Counted from the first letter of the stretch, positions 44,066 to 53,929 are shown. The stretch is 64,000 bases of DNA from Deltaproteobacteria bacterium (GCA_015233135.1 JADFYH010000008.1:29723-93722); one strand, 5' to 3'. Notes: generated from the letters alone by a model not told the origin. Numbers and translations are program-made.

Positions 44066-45112
44066 CTACTTCAACTTCGCATATCCTTCCAAAATCATTT
44101 TTTCTGTTGTGGCCCAATCAATACATTTGTCCGTCACCGACTGACCGTATTTCAACTGACTTAAATCTTTTGGAATCGCCTGAGCCCCTTCTTCCAAATG
44201 GCTTTCGACCATCATTGCGACGATGGATTGATTTCCTGCCACGACCTGATCAATCACCTCCTGAAAAACCTGAGGTTGGCGACGATGATCTTTGTTGGTA
44301 TTGCCATGCGAGCAGTCGATCATGATTTTGCTGCGCAGGCCTTCTTTTTTGAGGGCTTCCTCGCAGACCTTCACACTTTGTGCATCGTAATTTGGTTTCT
44401 TGCCTCCGCGCAAAACCAGATGGCTATAGGGATTGCCCTTGGTTTTGAACACCGAGATTCGCCCCTCCGAATCAATGCCTAAAAAATTATGCGAACTCAA
44501 GGCGGACTTCATGGCGTTGAGGGCAACTTCAATATTTCCATCAGTTCCATTTTTGAAACCCACGGGAGTAGACAGGCCCGAGGCCATTTCCCGATGCGTT
44601 TGAGATTCGGTAGTCCTGGCTCCAATGGCCGACCAGGAAATAAGTTCCGACAAATATTGGGGCGTGACCGGGTCCAGGGCTTCTGTCGCGGTGGGGAGCC
44701 CCATCGCCGTGATGGCCAGCAAAAGCCTGCGCGCACGCTTGAGTCCTTCTTCGATATGAAACGAATCATCCATGAACGGATCATTGATCATCCCTTTCCA
44801 ACCCACGGTGGTACGCGGTTTTTCAAAATAAACCCGCATGACGAAGTAAAGTTTATCTTCCACTTTTTTAGCCAAGTCTTTCAGCTTTTGCGCATATTCC
44901 AAAGCGGCCTTGGGATCATGAACCGAGCAAGGCCCCATCACCACAAACAAGCGAGCATCTTTTCCATCCAAAATATTTTGAATGACCTCTCTCCCTTGAA
45001 GCACCGTTTTGAGATGCTGCTCCGTGGCGGGAAACTCTTGCTGAATCTCCTTGGGAGAAGGAAGCGTATAGTGGGTGCTGACATTGGTATTCACTAGTTT
45101 ATTCAAATCCAT
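44066..45112 (-). CDS. aroF: 3-deoxy-7-phosphoheptulonate (DAHP) synthase, type I
   Basis: The first enzyme of the shikimate pathway joins phosphoenolpyruvate and erythrose-4-phosphate. The 348-residue product has VVMGPCSVHDPKAALEYA, MRVYFEKPRTTVGWKGMIND, ATEALDPVTPQYLSELISW, GARTTESQTHREMASGLS and IDCSHGNTNKDH, the AroF/AroG/AroH family. Which aromatic amino acid inhibits it cannot be read. It stands alone between repeats and a divergent rhodanese gene. Confidence 0.95.
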   Translation of the reverse strand: MDLNKLVNTNVSTHYTLPSPKEIQQEFPATEQHLKTVLQGREVIQNILDGKDARLFVVMGPCSVHDPKAALEYAQKLKDLAKKVEDKLYFVMRVYFEKPRTTVGWKGMINDPFMDDSFHIEEGLKRARRLLLAITAMGLPTATEALDPVTPQYLSELISWSAIGARTTESQTHREMASGLSTPVGFKNGTDGNIEVALNAMKSALSSHNFLGIDSEGRISVFKTKGNPYSHLVLRGGKKPNYDAQSVKVCEEALKKEGLRSKIMIDCSHGNTNKDHRRQPQVFQEVIDQVVAGNQSIVAMMVESHLEEGAQAIPKDLSQLKYGQSVTDKCIDWATTEKMILEGYAKLK

Positions 45113-45232
45113 ATTCTATCCTTTCGCTTTCCCATATTAATCAAGACTAGCAAGGACTGTAAAGAGATAGGTTGAAAATGTTTGTGATTTAGGTAATTCA
45201 TCACGGATAATCACTTAAAGAAAGGTTCTACA

Positions 45233-45733
45233 ATGCCTATCACCCAGCTCACACCCCTAGAAGCCAAGGATTTGCTCGATCAAAACCCCGATGCCCTTTA
45301 CGTGGATGTACGATCTATCCCCGAATTTTCAAGGGGACATCCCAAAGGGGCCCTCAATATTCCCCTCAATCACCTCAATGAACAAAAGCGACAAATGCAG
45401 GCCAATCCTGATTTTCTAAAGGTTACTCAGGCCCATCTTCCTAAAGATAAATTGCTGATTATCGGCTGCCAGGCCGGCGGACGTTCGCAGCAAGCTTGCA
45501 ACTTTTTGGAAGAAGCGGGTTACACACAACTTTACAACATGATGGGAGGCTTCGGCGGAGGCCGTAATTTTGAAACAGGAGAGCCCGTACAAGGCTGGGC
45601 GGCAGAGGGTTTACCGGTTTCTACGGAGAATGGAGAGGGAATTGGATATGAGAGTTTGGTGAAGAAGGTATCTCCCTCCCCCGTCGAGGGGGAGGGAGTG
45701 TTCCAATCCACATCTGGATTAAATATTACTTGA
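45233..45733 (+). CDS. Rhodanese-domain protein with repeat-derived C-terminus
   Basis: The single rhodanese domain (residues about 5-115) has YVDVRSIPEFSRGHPKGALN and active Cys79 in GCQAGGRSQQA, a sulfurtransferase loop. The last about 25 residues (SPSPVEGEGVFQSTSGLNIT) come from a repeat and from the edge of the element at 45728, which contains the stop codon. AAAGG precedes ATG 45233. The sulfur acceptor is unknown. Confidence 0.85.
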   Translation: MPITQLTPLEAKDLLDQNPDALYVDVRSIPEFSRGHPKGALNIPLNHLNEQKRQMQANPDFLKVTQAHLPKDKLLIIGCQAGGRSQQACNFLEEAGYTQLYNMMGGFGGGRNFETGEPVQGWAAEGLPVSTENGEGIGYESLVKKVSPSPVEGEGVFQSTSGLNIT

Positions 45734-45936
45734 GTTCCGCAGATTTTAAGAATCATTTTTTGCTCATTCTTGGCAAGTGCCTATCTATAAAGCATTTCCC
45801 CTCTCCCCTTGAGGGAGAGGGTCAGGGTGAGGGGTATTTCTAGTGCACTCAGGATCACCCTCTCTCTGACTCTCTCCCCTCAAGGGAGAGAGGACTTTTC
45901 AGAGTGGCTTCTTACTAAAATCTGCGGAACTCAAGT
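45728..45936. repeat. 209-base inverted-repeat element with a nested paired repeat
   Basis: Perfect 21-base terminal inverted repeats (45728-45748, beginning ACTTGAGTTCCGCAG, and 45916-45936, ending CTGCGGAACTCAAGT) enclose a copy of the CCCTCTCCCC/GGGGAGAGGG paired repeat (45797-45894). No open frame. It fills the gap between the convergent rhodanese and DA1-like genes. A MITE with a second repeat inserted in it is inferred. Confidence 0.75.
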
Positions 45937-45948
45937 TATTAATTTCTC

Positions 45949-46797
45949 TCACTCCCAAAGCCTCCCAAAAACCCTCTTCAGCAAAGACTCTTTAGGCGCA
46001 GCACTCACAACTCTCTGAACAAGCTTCTTCTCCAGGCCCAAAATTTCATCGATCAAATCCTCCCAACCCAAATGCTCTAACTTCGCCAACATCAGTCGAA
46101 AACCTTCTCCATAAACAGCGTCTTTATTTTCCTTCATTTTTTTTATCTTAAACCGCGCAAAAGCGGTGTCCTCTTGGGAATAAATCAAAAAAGCCCCCAA
46201 CTCACACAAGCCCTCACAGGCCATGGGAGCAAGTTTCAGCTTATTTTCATTCTGCCACACATGCAGAAACTCATGCGCCAGAATGGCCTCAAATTCTATC
46301 TTGGGAACTCCAAACAAAACTTTTATTTTATGAGAAAGTCCCACTTGTTGAGGATTCAAATAATGAACCTGAGTGCGCGTCTCTCCAGCCTTGTAATTTT
46401 TATTTTCTTCAGGAGTACTGCTATTCAACTGCCCGATTTCCATTTCTATATTTTGAGGAATTCCCGCAAAACCAATATCTTCCAAAGCTCTCAAAACTTT
46501 TTTCTTCGATTCTTGGGCTTGAAGTGGAATCAAAATGGCCTGCTGCGTACACAAACCACAAATGACCCTTCCATCTTTGTAATACACCCCGCGATTGGAG
46601 CTGTGGGGCGAGATAATGCGATCGCAACAAGAGCAAAAAGTGAGCTCATGCTCCTCATGCGCCCAGTTTTCCCAGGGGTCGCCGATAATCTTTCCCTTCA
46701 ATTCCTTTTGACAAACGCAACAGGGCGCAAGCACTTTCTTGTTTTTTTGTTTGGCCTTCAGTTGTCTTAATCGGGAAGATTTTCTGGAGAGCTTCAT
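45949..46797 (-). CDS. DA1-like zinc metallopeptidase with an N-terminal LIM-type cysteine region
   Basis: The 282-residue protein resembles plant DA1. Residues 26-83 hold a LIM-like set: C26-x2-C29, H50/C55, C55-x2-C58 and C80-x2-C83. Residues 144-255 match the DA1 C-terminal peptidase: KVLFGVPKIEFEAILAHEFL, the metal site H175-E176-x2-H179, E195 in CEGLCELGAFL, and YGEGFRLMLAKLEHLG near the end. Plant DA1 is a ubiquitin-activated peptidase limiting organ growth; it has also UIM motifs, not seen here. The bacterial role is unknown. No signal peptide, so cytoplasmic. The similarity is from memory of the family, not a search. Confidence 0.7.
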   Translation of the reverse strand: MKLSRKSSRLRQLKAKQKNKKVLAPCCVCQKELKGKIIGDPWENWAHEEHELTFCSCCDRIISPHSSNRGVYYKDGRVICGLCTQQAILIPLQAQESKKKVLRALEDIGFAGIPQNIEMEIGQLNSSTPEENKNYKAGETRTQVHYLNPQQVGLSHKIKVLFGVPKIEFEAILAHEFLHVWQNENKLKLAPMACEGLCELGAFLIYSQEDTAFARFKIKKMKENKDAVYGEGFRLMLAKLEHLGWEDLIDEILGLEKKLVQRVVSAAPKESLLKRVFGRLWE

Positions 46798-46857
46798 TCC
46801 CTTTGATTAGCCTCATGAGATTAAATCTTCAAATGATAAAAAATTAGGATTTAAAAA

Positions 46858-46885
46858 TTGATCTTTTTTACGTAAAAATTATAGT
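46858..46885 (+). promoter_or_regulatory. Candidate promoter of the small-protein/nucleotidyltransferase pair
   Basis: TTGATC (46858-46863) and TATAGT (46880-46885), 16 bases apart, end six bases before the ATG at 46892, which would make the mRNA leaderless. No Shine-Dalgarno sequence is seen. Confidence 0.45.
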
Positions 46886-46891
46886 GCCAGA

Positions 46892-47167
46892 ATGAGAGGT
46901 GATCCTTCGATCCATTTAAACCGCTTTGAAATTGACGAAATTGCGCGAGCCTGCGTGGGTTTGAGAGATTCAGTGAGAAAAGGTTTTCTTCCCTGGGTGA
47001 TTCTTTTGCAGAATGTAATGCGGCCCAGTATTCAGGCACTTCATCTTAATTTAAAAACTCAAACTAAAATCAAAAATAGCCAGTATCTTCTTCAGCAAAA
47101 AATTGGGAAAACAAATGTTTTACTTCTGATTAAACGGGTAAACAAACTGCTTTTGTTATTTGTATGA
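46892..47167 (+). CDS. Small protein coupled to a nucleotidyltransferase-like gene
   Basis: The 91-residue product (MRGDPSIHLNRFEIDEIARA at the start) has a helical N-terminal half and a basic hydrophobic tail (VLLLIKRVNKLLLLFV). It overlaps the next gene by four bases (ATGA), as antitoxin and toxin genes do. I do not recognise a family. An antitoxin-like role is inferred from position, size and coupling only. Confidence 0.5.
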   Translation: MRGDPSIHLNRFEIDEIARACVGLRDSVRKGFLPWVILLQNVMRPSIQALHLNLKTQTKIKNSQYLLQQKIGKTNVLLLIKRVNKLLLLFV

Positions 47168-47760
47168 ATAAGAAAAAACTCGAGCAGTTCTTTAAAAATA
47201 TCTCTAAACGCTTAAAATATCCGGCCGAATTCTATCTTACAGGTGGGGTTGCCGCATGGTTTTTAGGGAACTCTCGCCCTACCGAAGATTTAGATTTTGC
47301 CCTAAAATGCAAAACAAATTGGGAAGAAATCTCCAAAGAGCTACAGTTAGTTTCAAAAAATGATCAAATTCCAATTGAATTTAGTGAGGATATCAGTCGA
47401 TGGGGAATGGTTGGTTATTCTGACTTTACCAAGGGAGCGAAACTCATTAGACAGTATCCCAAGCTTAAGATTTACCTGCTGGACCCGGTTATCTGGTCTG
47501 TGGGAAAAATGAACCGTTTTACCGAAAATGATGTACGGGACATTCTAAAAGTATTCAGGAAACAAAAAGTTTCATTCCATAAAGTAATTAAAATCTGGAG
47601 TGAAGCCTTAAAAAATAGTCCTAAATCCAGCGAACAAATTTTATTCATTAAAAAAGTAGAAGCCTTTTTTAAGAAAGAGGGGCATAAAATCTGGGCTAAA
47701 AATTTTGATGAAAAAAAAGCTTTCATGGATTTCAGAAAGAAAGTAATGGGGTTTTTCTAA
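47164..47760 (+). CDS. AbiEii/DUF6036-like nucleotidyltransferase, candidate toxin
   Basis: The 198-residue protein carries FYLTGGVAAWFLGNSRPTED followed by LDFAL, the GG-x-A...R-x-T-x-D-x-D pattern of the MNT/AbiEii nucleotidyltransferase fold, with the catalytic Asp pair. A later segment LIRQYPKLKIYLLDPVIWSV fits the third strand. AbiEii-type toxins and their relatives transfer nucleotides to tRNA or proteins. The partner upstream is not an AbiEi-type regulator. It is a possible novel toxin pair; activity is unproven. Confidence 0.7.
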   Translation: MNKKKLEQFFKNISKRLKYPAEFYLTGGVAAWFLGNSRPTEDLDFALKCKTNWEEISKELQLVSKNDQIPIEFSEDISRWGMVGYSDFTKGAKLIRQYPKLKIYLLDPVIWSVGKMNRFTENDVRDILKVFRKQKVSFHKVIKIWSEALKNSPKSSEQILFIKKVEAFFKKEGHKIWAKNFDEKKAFMDFRKKVMGFF

Positions 47761-47795
47761 TTCAATTTTCAACCCTTTTTGAGGATACCTAGGCC

Positions 47796-50468
47796 ATGAC
47801 CACATCCAAAAACTCCTTCTCCACTCAAACTCAACTCCAAGTCTCAAAAAATAATTACGAGATTTTCAGTCTCAAGAAACTTCAGGAGAAATATCCACAG
47901 ATCTCAAAGCTTCCCATTTCTCTCAAAATTTTGCTCGAAAACCTGCTTCGTTTCGAAGACGATAGGTCCGTCAGCGCGAAAGATATTGAAGCCATCATCC
48001 ATTGGGAAGCCAAAGCGACCCCAAGCAAAGAAATCGCCTACCGTCCTGCCCGCGTACTGTTGCAAGATTTCACGGGTGTCCCCGCAGTGGTGGATCTGGC
48101 GGCCATGCGCGAGGCTATCATCAAATTGGGAGGCGATCCTAAAAAAATTAATCCCCTGCAACAGATGGATCTGGTCATCGATCACTCGGTGCAAGTGGAT
48201 TTCTTTGGAACTGCAGATGCCGCCCAAAAAAATGCTCAACTGGAATTTGAGCGCAACATCGAACGTTACCGCTTTTTAAAATGGGGACAAAAGGCCTTTG
48301 CCAATTTCAAGGTGGTCCCTCCCGATACCGGCATTGTGCACCAGGTGAATCTGGAGCACATTGCGTCAGTCGTTTATGTTTTAGAGGGTGCCCGTAGGGC
48401 GGGAGAGGGGGTCATGCAAGCCTATCCCGACACCTTGGTCGGAACCGATTCTCACACCACCATGATTAACGGTCTGGGTGTGGTGGGCTGGGGTGTCGGC
48501 GGAATTGAGGCCGAAGCGGCCATGCTGGGTCAGCCCATTTCGATGCTGATTCCTCAAGTGGTTGGCTTCAAAATGAAGGGCAAACTTCCCGAAGGCGCTA
48601 CCGCAACCGATTTGGTACTCACCGTCACCCAAATGCTTCGTAAAAAAGGCGTCGTCGGAAAATTTGTCGAATTTTATGGGGATGGACTTTCGCACCTAAG
48701 TTTGGCGGATCGAGCCACCGTGGCCAACATGGCCCCGGAATATGGGGCTACCATTGGATTTTTCCCTATCGATGAAGAAACCCTGAATTACCTGAAACTC
48801 ACGGGGCGCGGTGCTCAAAATGATCTCGTCCGTGCCTATGCCCAGGAACAAGGGCTATGGAGAAATGAAAAAGAAGAAGCGGTTTTCTCCGATACTTTAG
48901 AACTGGATTTGGCAACGGTGCTTCCTTCCATCGCAGGACCCAAACGCCCTCAGGATAGAATTTTGCTGAGTGAGGCCAAAAAGAATTTTACGGGTTCCAT
49001 TAAAGAATTTGTGAGGGATGAAGGTCAGATTTCGAAGAGAGTTAAAGTCGAAAATAGAGATTATGAAATCGAACAAGGCGCCGTTGTCCTCACCGCCATC
49101 ACCAGCTGCACCAACACCTCCAACCCTTCGGTCTTGATTGCTGCCGGATTACTGGCGAAAAAGGCCGTCGAAAAAGGTCTGAAAGTAAAACCCTGGGTAA
49201 AAACCTCTCTGGCACCTGGCTCTCTTGTTGTGGCGGATTATCTCAAAAAGGCAGGGCTGCTCACTTATTTGGAACAACTCAAATTTAATATTGTGGGCTA
49301 TGGTTGCACCACCTGCATCGGAAACTCGGGCCCCATTATTCCCGAAGTGGCTCAAGTGGTAGAAAAAGACGACCTGGTGGTTTCTGCCGTACTCTCGGGA
49401 AACCGAAATTTCGAAGGCCGCATCAATCCTCATGTGAAGATGAATTACCTGGCCTCCCCTCCCCTCGTCGTCGCGTATGCCCTGGCAGGTAGAATGAATT
49501 TTGATCCTTACAACGAGGCCTTGGCGAAAAACGACAAAGGACAAGATGTTTTCTTAAAAGATATCTGGCCTTCCACTGCGGAAGTGCAAAGCGCGACGGC
49601 CGAGGCCTTGTCAGGCGATATGTTTGAAAAAAGCTACAGTGACGTCTTTAAGGGCGATGCCAACTGGCAGAGTATTTCGGTCAGCGGTGGAGAAACCTAC
49701 TCCTGGGATGCAAAATCGACTTACATTAAACATCCTCCCTATTTTGAAGGCATGACCAAAACGCCAGTGCCAGTTACCGACATACAGAACGCCCGTATAC
49801 TGGCTTTGCTGGGAGATTCAGTCACTACCGATCACATCTCTCCCGCGGGCTCGATCAAGGCCTCCGCCCCTGCTGGAAAATATTTGCAGGAACTGGGCGT
49901 CAAACCCGTCGATTTCAATTCTTATGGTGCCCGTCGCGGAAATCATGAAGTGATGGTGCGCGGAACTTTTGCGAACATCCGCATCAAAAACCAGATGCTG
50001 AACGGTGTAGAAGGGGGTCTCACCCTGCATCTGCCCGAGGGCGAACAGATGAGCATTTATGATGCGGCGATGAAATACCAAAACGAAAAAGTGGGCTTGG
50101 TCGTCCTCGCCGGAAAAGAATACGGCACCGGTTCTTCCCGCGACTGGGCCGCCAAAGGCACACGCCTGCTGGGCGTGCGGGCGGTGATTGCGGAGAGTTT
50201 CGAACGCATCCACCGCAGCAATCTGGTGGGCATGGGGGTCCTTCCCCTTCAATTTAAAGACGGCCAGTCCTGGAAATCCCTGGGCCTCAGCGGCAAAGAG
50301 CAAATCACCCTCAACGGCATCGCTTCCGGCCTCAAACCCTTACAGGATCTTATTGTAAAGGCAGATGACAAAAGCTTCACGGTCACCCTGCGCATCGATA
50401 CCCCGGATGAAGTGGAATATTACAAGCATGGTGGAATTTTGCCCTATGTGTTGAGACAACTGGTGTGA
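47796..50468 (+). CDS. acnA: Aconitate hydratase A
   Basis: The 890-residue TCA-cycle enzyme isomerises citrate and isocitrate through a [4Fe-4S] cluster. Cluster cysteines are in [14 protein letters not shown] and [31 protein letters not shown] and the swivel-domain [20 protein letters not shown] are conserved. The length and start ([20 protein letters not shown]) fit AcnA/IRP-type rather than AcnB. ATG 47796 is preceded by GAGG. Confidence 0.97.
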   Translation: MTTSKNSFSTQTQLQVSKNNYEIFSLKKLQEKYPQISKLPISLKILLENLLRFEDDRSVSAKDIEAIIHWEAKATPSKEIAYRPARVLLQDFTGVPAVVDLAAMREAIIKLGGDPKKINPLQQMDLVIDHSVQVDFFGTADAAQKNAQLEFERNIERYRFLKWGQKAFANFKVVPPDTGIVHQVNLEHIASVVYVLEGARRAGEGVMQAYPDTLVGTDSHTTMINGLGVVGWGVGGIEAEAAMLGQPISMLIPQVVGFKMKGKLPEGATATDLVLTVTQMLRKKGVVGKFVEFYGDGLSHLSLADRATVANMAPEYGATIGFFPIDEETLNYLKLTGRGAQNDLVRAYAQEQGLWRNEKEEAVFSDTLELDLATVLPSIAGPKRPQDRILLSEAKKNFTGSIKEFVRDEGQISKRVKVENRDYEIEQGAVVLTAITSCTNTSNPSVLIAAGLLAKKAVEKGLKVKPWVKTSLAPGSLVVADYLKKAGLLTYLEQLKFNIVGYGCTTCIGNSGPIIPEVAQVVEKDDLVVSAVLSGNRNFEGRINPHVKMNYLASPPLVVAYALAGRMNFDPYNEALAKNDKGQDVFLKDIWPSTAEVQSATAEALSGDMFEKSYSDVFKGDANWQSISVSGGETYSWDAKSTYIKHPPYFEGMTKTPVPVTDIQNARILALLGDSVTTDHISPAGSIKASAPAGKYLQELGVKPVDFNSYGARRGNHEVMVRGTFANIRIKNQMLNGVEGGLTLHLPEGEQMSIYDAAMKYQNEKVGLVVLAGKEYGTGSSRDWAAKGTRLLGVRAVIAESFERIHRSNLVGMGVLPLQFKDGQSWKSLGLSGKEQITLNGIASGLKPLQDLIVKADDKSFTVTLRIDTPDEVEYYKHGGILPYVLRQLV

Positions 50469-50481
50469 TTTGCGCGGGCCC

Positions 50482-51960
50482 TTATGCCCTTTTCACCGCG
50501 TTTTCCCAAGCCTCGATTTTCTTCTGCACCTCCGCCTTAGGCATGCTGGGCTTAAAGGCCTTGTCTTCCTTCCATTTTTCCTGAATTACCTTGGGGCTTT
50601 GCCACACGCCGGTGGCCAGCCCCGCCAGGAAGGCAGCGCCCAGGCCGGTGGTTTCAATCATCTGCGGGCGAGAAAGGGGAACCCCCAAAACATCTGCTTG
50701 AAATTGCATCAGCAAATTGTTGGCACAGGCACCACCGTCCACCTTTAAAATCTTCAATTTTTTTCCCAAATCTTTGCTCATGGCCTGCAAGATGTCATGC
50801 TGGCAAAGTGCGATTCCCTCCAATGTTGCGCGGGCTATGTGTGCGGCTGTGCTTCCTCGCGTGAGTCCCAGGATAATGCCTCGAGCCTCCGCCTTCCAGT
50901 GTGGAGCGCCTAAGCCGACAAAGGCGGGAACCAAATAAACTCCGTCCGTGTCTTTTACGCTGGCGGCCAGAGCTTCCACCTCGGAAGCCTTGGAAATAAT
51001 TTTTAGTCCATCCCTCAGCCATTGCACCGCAGCACCAGCAATAAAGGCCGAACCTTCCAGGGCGTAAGAAACTTGCTTGCCAATTTTCCAGGCCACGGTG
51101 GTGAGCAGTTTATTTTTGGAATAAACAATTTTGGAGCCCGTGTTCATCAAAATGAAAGACCCCGTGCCGTAAGTGCACTTGGCTTCCCCAGCGCCAAAGC
51201 AGGCCTGACCAAACAATGCAGATTGCTGATCTCCCGCAATGCCCGCGATGGGAATTCCATCGGGTAAGCCAGGTACATTTTTGGTGCATCCATAAATCTC
51301 AGAAGAGGAGGCAATCTTGGGAAGCAGAGAGGCAGGCACGCCCAAGATTTTCATCAGTTCGGTATCCCAATTCAAACTTTGCAGATTCATCAGGAGAGTT
51401 CGAGAGGCATTGGAAGGATCGGTTACATGCACTTCGCCCGCACTGAGTTTCCAGACGAGCCAGGTGTCAATCGTCCCAAAGGCCAGCTCTCCTTTTTTGG
51501 CCTTTTCTTTCGTGTCGGCAACATGGTCGAGTAGCCATTTGATTTTGGTTCCCGAAAAATAAGGATCCAAAACCAAACCGGTTTTCTTTTTGAATTTATT
51601 CTCCAAGCCTTTTTTCTTCAAGGTCTCACAAGTTTTTGCGGTGCGCCTATCTTGCCAGACAATGGCCTTATGGATGGGCTTGGAACTGGCTCTTTCCCAA
51701 ACAACGGTAGTTTCCCGTTGGTTGGTAATGCCTATGCCTGCAATGCGATTGGCCTCTATGCCCGAGAGCGAAAGAGTTTCTTGTATCGTTTTTACGGTGC
51801 AGTTCCAAATTTCTTCCGGATCATGTTCTACCCAACCCGGTTGAGGATAGTGTTGGGGAAATTCGTTATTTTTTTTTGCGAGGATGTTTAAGAATTGATC
51901 GATGATCAGAACGGTGGTTCCCGTGGTGCCTTGGTCGATAGAGAGGATGAGGTCTTTCAT
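50482..51960 (-). CDS. glpK: Glycerol kinase
   Basis: The 492-residue FGGY kinase phosphorylates glycerol to sn-glycerol-3-phosphate. It has LSIDQGTTGTTVLIID, ITNQRETTVVWER, the GIAGDQQSALFGQ segment, CTYGTGSFILMNTG and KVDGGACANNLLMQFQADVL. AAGGAG lies eight bases before ATG 51960. No glpF or glpD is adjacent. It converges with acnA, 13 bases apart. Confidence 0.97.
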   Translation of the reverse strand: MKDLILSIDQGTTGTTVLIIDQFLNILAKKNNEFPQHYPQPGWVEHDPEEIWNCTVKTIQETLSLSGIEANRIAGIGITNQRETTVVWERASSKPIHKAIVWQDRRTAKTCETLKKKGLENKFKKKTGLVLDPYFSGTKIKWLLDHVADTKEKAKKGELAFGTIDTWLVWKLSAGEVHVTDPSNASRTLLMNLQSLNWDTELMKILGVPASLLPKIASSSEIYGCTKNVPGLPDGIPIAGIAGDQQSALFGQACFGAGEAKCTYGTGSFILMNTGSKIVYSKNKLLTTVAWKIGKQVSYALEGSAFIAGAAVQWLRDGLKIISKASEVEALAASVKDTDGVYLVPAFVGLGAPHWKAEARGIILGLTRGSTAAHIARATLEGIALCQHDILQAMSKDLGKKLKILKVDGGACANNLLMQFQADVLGVPLSRPQMIETTGLGAAFLAGLATGVWQSPKVIQEKWKEDKAFKPSMPKAEVQKKIEAWENAVKRA

Positions 51961-52067
51961 AAGGTCTCCTTGATGATAGAAGAATAAGCAAGTTTTCTCT
52001 TAATCAAAGCCCTCTCTCTTTACAAAGAAAAAAGAAGCAACAGTTTTTGAGAGTTGTTGTGCACGGG

Positions 52068-53402
52068 TCAGTTATCCTCTCCAAGCATTTGATCAATTTT
52101 GGCCCAGTTCACGATATAGCGATAAACGCTAGACAGGTAAGCCAGTCGCGCCTGCTCCAAACTACTTTGGATATCCTTCAAGTCGATGTAGGAAATCAGC
52201 CCATTTTGTTTACGCAGTTGTGCTTGATGGTACAAGGTTTCAGCCAGCTGAAGCGCGCGCGCCTGGGTGTTTTTTTGATGAAGACTCAGCTGTGCATCAC
52301 TGAGTGCCTGATCGAAGACCAGCTTTAAATCCTTCGCTTGAAGTTGTTTTTCCCAGGCGGCTCCTTGAGCATGGGCCTCGGCACTTTTATACTTTCCTGC
52401 CGTGAACAAGCCATCAAATAGAGGGACATTCAGATTTAAACCAAAGGATGCTGCACTAGAAAACTGTGAGTCATTGGGAAAAAAATCTTCGGAGCTTTGG
52501 CCTTGACGGCTATAATTTCCAAACAATGAAAAGGAGGGAAAAAAAGAAGCCAAGCTCGCCTTGCGGCCCTCCTCTGCACTTTCTGATTTTTTTTCCAGAC
52601 TCTTCAAAAGAAGATTCTGGTTTTCAAATTTCTCTTTCAGGTTTTTTGTATCCCTGGCGGCATTCAGGGAGTTGGCAAAATCTTCCAGATTACCTTCCAA
52701 GATAAAATCTTCTTTTGAAATTTCCGCAAGACGTCTCAATTTTTCAAGGGCCAGTTTTTCATTGGCCTCTGTTTCCAAAACATTCGACTTTTTATTTTCC
52801 ACATCCAGGGCCGCCCGGTTCACATCAAATTCCGCAATCTCCCCCACCCGAAAACGCTGCTCTTCGCGCTTCAAAATTTCCAGCGATTGATCAAAGGCAA
52901 AACGCGCCACTTTTGTTTCTTCTTGCTTCAGCAAGGCGGCAAAGAAGGCCTCCCTGGCCTCAAACAAGACCTCTGCCCGCGTCTGTTTTTCGTTTAAAAG
53001 GGTGGCCTCATAATTTTTTGAGGCACTTGAAATTCCATGACGAATCGCCCCAAAGCCAAAAAGGGGCTGATTTACAGCCACTGAAAAATCATGACTATTG
53101 TCAAAACCCAGCTGAATTTTTCCTGTCGGAAAAAACAATTCTTGTTTGAGCACATTGCGAGTATAACTATAACTGCCTCGAATATTGGGGAGGGCAAGGC
53201 TGTAGGATTGCCATCGATTTCCCAAGGCTTCCTGGGTGCCTTGCTCGGCGATCTTGATTTTTTCGTAATGCTCAAAAGTTTTTTGGATAAAATCTTTTAG
53301 AGTGAGGGAAAGGGGTTGGTCCTCTGCCTGAATTTGAAAAGGAAAAGCCAGGGAATAGACCAGAGAAAAAAGAAAGAGGAGCAAACAGCTTTTGAAGCGC
53401 AT
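52068..53402 (-). CDS. TolC-family outer-membrane efflux protein
   Basis: The 444-residue protein has a signal peptide (MRFKSCLLLFLFSLVYSLAF), then two OEP repeats with long heptad helices (about 150-240 and 370-440) and the sequence VNQPLFGFGAIRHGISSASK near the first barrel strands. TolC-type trimers form the outer channel of efflux pumps or type I secretion. No pump or adaptor gene adjoins it. It begins two bases after queF, so both are probably one transcript. AAGG precedes ATG 53402. Confidence 0.88.
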   Translation of the reverse strand: MRFKSCLLLFLFSLVYSLAFPFQIQAEDQPLSLTLKDFIQKTFEHYEKIKIAEQGTQEALGNRWQSYSLALPNIRGSYSYTRNVLKQELFFPTGKIQLGFDNSHDFSVAVNQPLFGFGAIRHGISSASKNYEATLLNEKQTRAEVLFEAREAFFAALLKQEETKVARFAFDQSLEILKREEQRFRVGEIAEFDVNRAALDVENKKSNVLETEANEKLALEKLRRLAEISKEDFILEGNLEDFANSLNAARDTKNLKEKFENQNLLLKSLEKKSESAEEGRKASLASFFPSFSLFGNYSRQGQSSEDFFPNDSQFSSAASFGLNLNVPLFDGLFTAGKYKSAEAHAQGAAWEKQLQAKDLKLVFDQALSDAQLSLHQKNTQARALQLAETLYHQAQLRKQNGLISYIDLKDIQSSLEQARLAYLSSVYRYIVNWAKIDQMLGEDN

Positions 53403-53404
53403 CG

Positions 53405-53770
53405 TTATGCCTTTTTGCCGTGACTAACCCTGACAACTGTGTGAATGCCACCTCGGACATAAAAATCGGCTTCAATTTCCATGTAACGAGGGCTACAGGC
53501 CTTGATTAGATCATCTAAAATCCTATTTGTAATTGCTTCATGAAAGGCCCCTTCGTTGCGGTAAGACCAAAGGTAAAGTTTAAGTGATTTCAGTTCAATG
53601 CAGAGTTTGTTTGGGATATAAGAAAGGTGGATGGTTGCGAAATCGGGTTGCCCTGTTTTTGGGCAAAGACAAGTAAACTCAGGACACTCGAAAAAAATTT
53701 CATAGGGTCGTTTACTATTAGGATTGAGAAAGGTTTCGAGAGCTGCGCCAGGTTTTGTACTCATGAGCAT
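53405..53770 (-). CDS. queF: preQ0 reductase QueF (short, unimodular form)
   Basis: The 121-residue T-fold enzyme reduces the nitrile preQ0 to preQ1 with NADPH, a late step of queuosine synthesis. The catalytic Cys36 and Asp43 are in [10 protein letters not shown], followed by [20 protein letters not shown], the QueF signature, and [16 protein letters not shown] 53770 or ATG 53764 could start it. queC, queD and queE are not in the window. Confidence 0.93.
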   Translation of the reverse strand: MLMSTKPGAALETFLNPNSKRPYEIFFECPEFTCLCPKTGQPDFATIHLSYIPNKLCIELKSLKLYLWSYRNEGAFHEAITNRILDDLIKACSPRYMEIEADFYVRGGIHTVVRVSHGKKA

Positions 53771-53876
53771 CTTTCAAAAAGGTTAACAAAAATAAGCTTC
53801 TCTGAGTGAACTTATGCAGGCTTATGTAAGATTGGCAATCCTCATATTGAAAAAAACCTTTCCCGAAAAACTTACG

Positions 53877-53906
53877 TTGCGGGCGTTTAAAGACATTAGG
53901 TACAAT
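53877..53906 (+). promoter_or_regulatory. Candidate promoter of the Tyr-rich secreted protein gene
   Basis: TTGCGG (53877-53882) and TACAAT (53901-53906) are 18 bases apart; ACATT (53893-53897) and AATGT (53904-53908) form a small inverted repeat over the -10 box. The leader is about 18 bases and holds AAAGGAG before GTG 53930. Confidence 0.5.
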
Positions 53907-53929
53907 GTGCCTTACGAAAGGAGCTTCTT

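Noticed and set aside
53771..53929. preQ1 riboswitch upstream of queF
   Set aside because: I could not find the hairpin and A-rich tail of preQ1-I, or the preQ1-II pattern, in this 160-base stretch.
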